Source: Lacticaseibacillus mingshuiensis (GTDB lineage: Bacteria > Bacillota > Bacilli > Lactobacillales > Lactobacillaceae). From it: a stretch of 64,000 bases of DNA. A program made the position numbers and the translations under genes. The notes below the pieces were generated by a model. The model was not told the origin of the DNA. It saw only the letters and a program-made list of their open reading frames with translations, and searched no databases. Position 1 is the first letter of the stretch, and every line of letters begins with the position of its first letter. Shown here one piece after another: positions 61,346-64,000 of the stretch. The stretch spans positions 112,903 through 176,902 of the forward strand of contig NZ_BOLS01000004.1 in NCBI RefSeq assembly GCF_016861785.1. Reading direction: 5' to 3'.

Positions 61346-62291
61346 TTATTTTTCCGGCAGGTAGACAAGCCGGCCGTGCGTCGTGTCCTGCCAGGTGGCC
61401 TGCACCTGACTGAGCGGCTGCGCATTGACTGCGCCTGGCAAAAAGTTACCGCTGGTCAGATATGTCGCGAGGCGTGGCAATTCCGTCAGATAATCGTGCA
61501 ACCCGACAGAACCGATGCCGCTGCCGCGCACCGTGAAGTCGCGACTGCGCAGCGCTGTGGCAGGCAGGGTCAGGGTTTGGCCGGCGATGCTGCCGATCTC
61601 GAGCCACGTTAACGGGCGCGTGGCTGGGGCGGTGGGTGAGCAGCGTTGACATCAGCGTTTGGGCAGGCGTCCCCCAGACAAAATCGAGGACCACATCGAC
61701 GTTACCCAACGCCTCGCAGACTGCGTCGCTGATCGGGGTTTCAAGCTGCAACGTCTGAGTGGCACCAAGCGCAGGGAGCGTTGCGAGCACATCGGCATTG
61801 CGGCCAGCTGCAATCACGATTTTCGCCCCGAGGTGCCGGCAGATCTGAATGGCGGCGCGCCCGGCTTGCCCTGTGGCGCCAAGGATCAACACGCTGGCGC
61901 CTTCGATGGACTGGCCCAGCCGGGTGGTCAACGCCATCCAACTGGCCATAGCGGGATTCATGCTCGCGGCAATGCGCGTTGGGTCGGCTTGGGCGGGCAG
62001 GGCGATCAATCGTTGTGCCGGCACCGCGACCTGTTCGGCCAGGGCCCCATTTTCACTCATGAAATACACCAGCTGGCCATCTGGCGTGCGGCCGACGCCG
62101 TCCATACCGGGAATGAGCGGGGCAGTCGGTGCGCTGGTCGAATAATGGGTCCTAGCCGCGCGGGCCCGCGTGACGGTGCTGACGGCGCTGGCCAAAACGG
62201 ACACCACCGTTTCGCCGGGCTGTGCCTGTACGTCTGGACTGGTTGAATAGACGGGTACACTGACATTTGGTTGGAGAATAGCTGCTTTCAT
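61346..62291 (-). pseudogene. MDR-family zinc-type/quinone oxidoreductase, frameshifted
   Basis: Medium-chain dehydrogenase/reductase. From ATG 62291 (behind AAGGAG) the frame gives MKAAILQPNVSVPVY..., GMDGVGRT, the NADPH motif LILGATGQAGRAAIQI and VDVVLDFVWGTPAQTLMSTLLTH, then loses similarity. The continuation APATRPLTWLEIGSIAGQTL...YLPEK is in the next frame and stops at 61346. One extra G/C in the run at about 61626-61637 explains the shift. The restored length, about 315 aa, is normal. No zinc ligands are evident in the N-terminal part. It is divergent from a marR gene, a likely regulator. Confidence 0.75.
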
Positions 62292-62319
62292 TGATGATCG
62301 CTCCTTGTTTTTAAAAATG

Positions 62320-62331
62320 ATTACCGGTAAT
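62320..62331. promoter_or_regulatory. ATTACCGGTAAT palindrome, probable MarR operator 1
   Basis: Perfect 12-base palindrome between the divergent MDR and marR genes, 29 bases from the MDR start. Confidence 0.6.
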
Positions 62332-62374
62332 ATAAAGTCATCATAATCGCGTCGAAGACAGATGTCAATTTTAT

Positions 62375-62386
62375 ATTACGTGTAAA
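62375..62386. promoter_or_regulatory. ATTACGTGTAAA, probable MarR operator 2
   Basis: Second copy of the TTACnnGTAA pattern, 55 bases from the first (centre to centre) and 24 bases before marR. Confidence 0.5.
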
Positions 62387-62409
62387 CAAAAAGGAGCATC
62401 AGCATCGCC

Positions 62410-62907
62410 ATGCAAGCAACAGCAGACCAGATCGAGGCACTCAAGCAAGTGATCAGGCAGCTCGCGGATAGCAGCCACGCCGAAGATCAACAATATCTAG
62501 CGGATCATCTCCCGGTCGCGTTCGCCAAGCAACCAGCCGGCGTGCAGAAAAAAGCACAGGCCGCGCACTTCAATCATTCGGAGCTCCAGCTGCTATCCGC
62601 GCTCGGCGATGAGGTGGTGCCATACAGTGAGCTCGCTGCGCGTCTGCCATTTTCCCAGGGCCTCATGTCACGTTACATCAAGCGTTTGGTCGAGACCGGT
62701 CTCGTGGTGAAACAACCCATCGGAACCAATAAAAAATCGTATGCGCTGGCCGCGACATCGCTTGGCAAACAGGCGGCCGCGTTTCACGCCGACATGCACG
62801 CCCGCGATGACCAACGACTGGCGGCGGCACTGCAGACGATCGACGCGCCGGCTCTTGCCACGACGCTAGAGGTGCTGAAACAATTGGCGATCGCCTTGGC
62901 TGACTGA
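62410..62907 (+). CDS. MarR family transcriptional regulator
   Basis: 165-aa winged-helix regulator. Seen: dimerisation helices at both ends and a central HTH (about 57-120: FNHSELQLLSALGDEVVPYSELAARLPFSQGLMSRYIKRLVETGLVVKQPIGTNKKSYALAATSLGK) with the wing RRG-like turn replaced by IGTNKKSY. AAAGGAG precedes the ATG. Divergent from the MDR oxidoreductase gene, with two TTACnnGTAA sites between, so autoregulation and control of the oxidoreductase are likely. Confidence 0.88.
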   Translation: MQATADQIEALKQVIRQLADSSHAEDQQYLADHLPVAFAKQPAGVQKKAQAAHFNHSELQLLSALGDEVVPYSELAARLPFSQGLMSRYIKRLVETGLVVKQPIGTNKKSYALAATSLGKQAAAFHADMHARDDQRLAAALQTIDAPALATTLEVLKQLAIALAD

Positions 62908-62923
62908 ACCCGGGGCGGGGCCA

Positions 62924-63667
62924 TTATCGCGGCTGTGTCTGGCTAGGCCAGATCAACAACGTGTAGTGATACCGAATCGTCGTCTGAAACGGCTGCTCCT
63001 GATCCGGATACCCGCTGAGCGTTTTGGCCAGCGCCCGGGCCTCTGTCCCACTGACCGGCACGCCGAGGTCTCGAATCAAGTCAGTCGTCGTGACCGTTTC
63101 TTCTATAGAGTAGTCGAACTCTTTTTGCGCGGCCTGGATTCTTCGTATCGCAAGCCACTCTTGGGCGATCTCGATGCGCGACGCATCCGCCTGCAGCACC
63201 GGAGGCAAGGACACCCCAAGCGCCAGTGCTGCCTGAGTCAGCAACGTGTCGTTTTGCAGAACCTGACAATTCAAAGCGACCGTCTCAGACGCGAGCGCGG
63301 TGAGCCGTGGCAGATCCGCTGGCACCAGCCCGGGGAATTGGCTGAGAAAAACGACTTGGGCAATGGGCCGCGCGGGCAGCTTGCGCCAGTTGGCCTGACG
63401 GTAGGCCACGTTCGGCGCGGTCACGCGGCGTTGGGCCTCGCGCAACATCGCCTCCGACCAATCAATTGCCGTGACCTGGCCGGCCGTCTGGGCAAGGACT
63501 CCGGTATAACGGCCACTGCCGGCAGCCACATCTGCGACGGTCCGGCCAGCCAGCGGACTGACCTGATCTAGCGCGCCAACAATGTTTCGCGCCAGTGGCA
63601 ATTGGGAATGATCCTGCACGGACGCGTACACCTTCGCAAACGCGTCCCAATCAGCTTGAGTAAACAA
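62924..63667 (-). CDS. class I SAM-dependent methyltransferase
   Basis: 247-aa methyltransferase of the UbiE/Methyltransf_11 type, substrate unknown. Seen: SAM motif I TVADVAAGSGRYTGVLA (about 44-60), acidic end of strand 2 VTAIDWSEAMLREAQRRV and the motif II/III region IAQVVFLSQFPGL. TTG 63667 is chosen because AGGAGG lies eight bases upstream; the in-frame GTG 63676 overlaps that site. The 3' end faces the convergent marR gene with 16 bases between. Confidence 0.82.
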   Translation of the reverse strand: MFTQADWDAFAKVYASVQDHSQLPLARNIVGALDQVSPLAGRTVADVAAGSGRYTGVLAQTAGQVTAIDWSEAMLREAQRRVTAPNVAYRQANWRKLPARPIAQVVFLSQFPGLVPADLPRLTALASETVALNCQVLQNDTLLTQAALALGVSLPPVLQADASRIEIAQEWLAIRRIQAAQKEFDYSIEETVTTTDLIRDLGVPVSGTEARALAKTLSGYPDQEQPFQTTIRYHYTLLIWPSQTQPR

Positions 63668-63727
63668 GACGAGCACCTCCTATCTGACCTCACATTCGCT
63701 TTTAAGAATTTTAATGTGAAAAAACCG

Positions 63728-63756
63728 TTGACGCAAGGCCGCTCACTTGGTATGAT
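63728..63756 (+). promoter_or_regulatory. rRNA operon promoter P1
   Basis: TTGACG, 17 bases, TATGAT. First of two tandem promoters in the 333-base region before the rRNA operon. Confidence 0.7.
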
Positions 63757-63870
63757 ATCAAAGTTGTGTTTCAGGGAACAAGTTGATCGCTTCACTCATT
63801 GAAATGAGTTGATCTGATTGAAAAAGCTTCCTGCAAACGTTGCAACAGCGCGAAATGTTTCAAAAAAACA

Positions 63871-63899
63871 TTGACACGTTCATCACCACGAGATATACT
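63871..63899 (+). promoter_or_regulatory. rRNA operon promoter P2
   Basis: TTGACA, 17 bases, TATACT: a near-consensus promoter, 143 bases after P1, as in tandem rrn promoters of Bacillota. Confidence 0.85.
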
Positions 63900-63904
63900 A
63901 TATA

Positions 63905-64000
63905 AGTTGTCTGTTGAGACAACGTCGTCCTTTGAAAACTGAACAAAGTTTCGTAAATGTGTAGGTGATTCGGCCTTAATTGGTCGGAGAATTAAACATG
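63905..64000 (+). other. rRNA operon leader; 16S rRNA begins at or just past the window edge
   Basis: CCTTTGAAAACTGAACAAAG (63930-63949) is the leader sequence typically found before 16S rRNA in lactobacilli, and the window ends ...ATTAAACATG, where AGAGTTTGATCC... would be expected next. The 16S gene itself is not seen. Confidence 0.75.

Overview
The window is GC-rich chromosome from a low-GC-phylum (Bacillota) organism, most likely a Lactobacillaceae member of the Lacticaseibacillus (L. casei-like) type. Evidence for this is the rsmG-noc-soj-spo0J block near oriC, two surface proteins with KxYKxGKxW signal peptides and LPQTG anchors, a lysine-type MurE beside an aspartate racemase (Lys/D-Asp peptidoglycan), PepF, DUF1129 and DUF975 proteins, and T-box and CIRCE control. 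The right edge runs into an rRNA operon leader. Genus is inferred; species is not claimed.

Layout. 1-8.3 kb: accessory metabolism and repair (DUF1304, AlkD-type, GT2, EEP hydrolase, RsmC-like methylase, two MFS exporters, DUF1801) with an unassigned structured RNA at about 6.23-6.61 kb. 8.5-8.9 kb: a 71-residue protein behind a CIRCE operator. 9.5-17.7 kb: cell-surface island (Mga-type regulator, sortase-like lipoprotein, two LPQTG adhesins). 18-25.4 kb: conserved origin-proximal housekeeping block (rsmG, noc, soj, spo0J, DUF951, ychF, DUF1129, guaB). 25.5-33.4 kb: arsC-like, TetR, VanRS-like two-component system with a D,D-carboxypeptidase, GreA paralogue, murE and racD. 33.9-38 kb: aldo-keto-reductase relic, pullulanase and gluconokinase in overlapping order. 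38.7-44.9 kb: zinc-type ABC transporter behind a Zur-like palindrome, pepF, an LCP protein, and a T-box-controlled Cys/Met enzyme. 45-52 kb: 3D-domain secreted protein, citrate/malate-type two-component system, 2-hydroxyacid dehydrogenase and AEC carrier. 52.4-63.7 kb: DeoR regulator, GT2, DUF975, ABC-2 exporter, lepB, ADP-ribosylglycohydrolase-like, ABC-F, a frameshifted MDR dehydrogenase with divergent marR, and a methyltransferase.

The most unusual content lies between genes. Two families of short, GC-rich, foldable elements recur. Family A has three copies (30.86, 33.69 and 52.18 kb). Family B has four full copies and one partial (8.92, 9.04, 38.44, 46.94 and 61.19 kb). Within each family the helices are kept while their sequence changes, so the paired bases covary; this suggests selection on RNA or hairpin structure. 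I do not recognise either family.

Three genes (AlkD-type, EEP hydrolase, MDR dehydrogenase) each carry one single-base frameshift in or beside a G/C run, with the expected C-terminus present in the next frame. These may be assembly errors or real decay.
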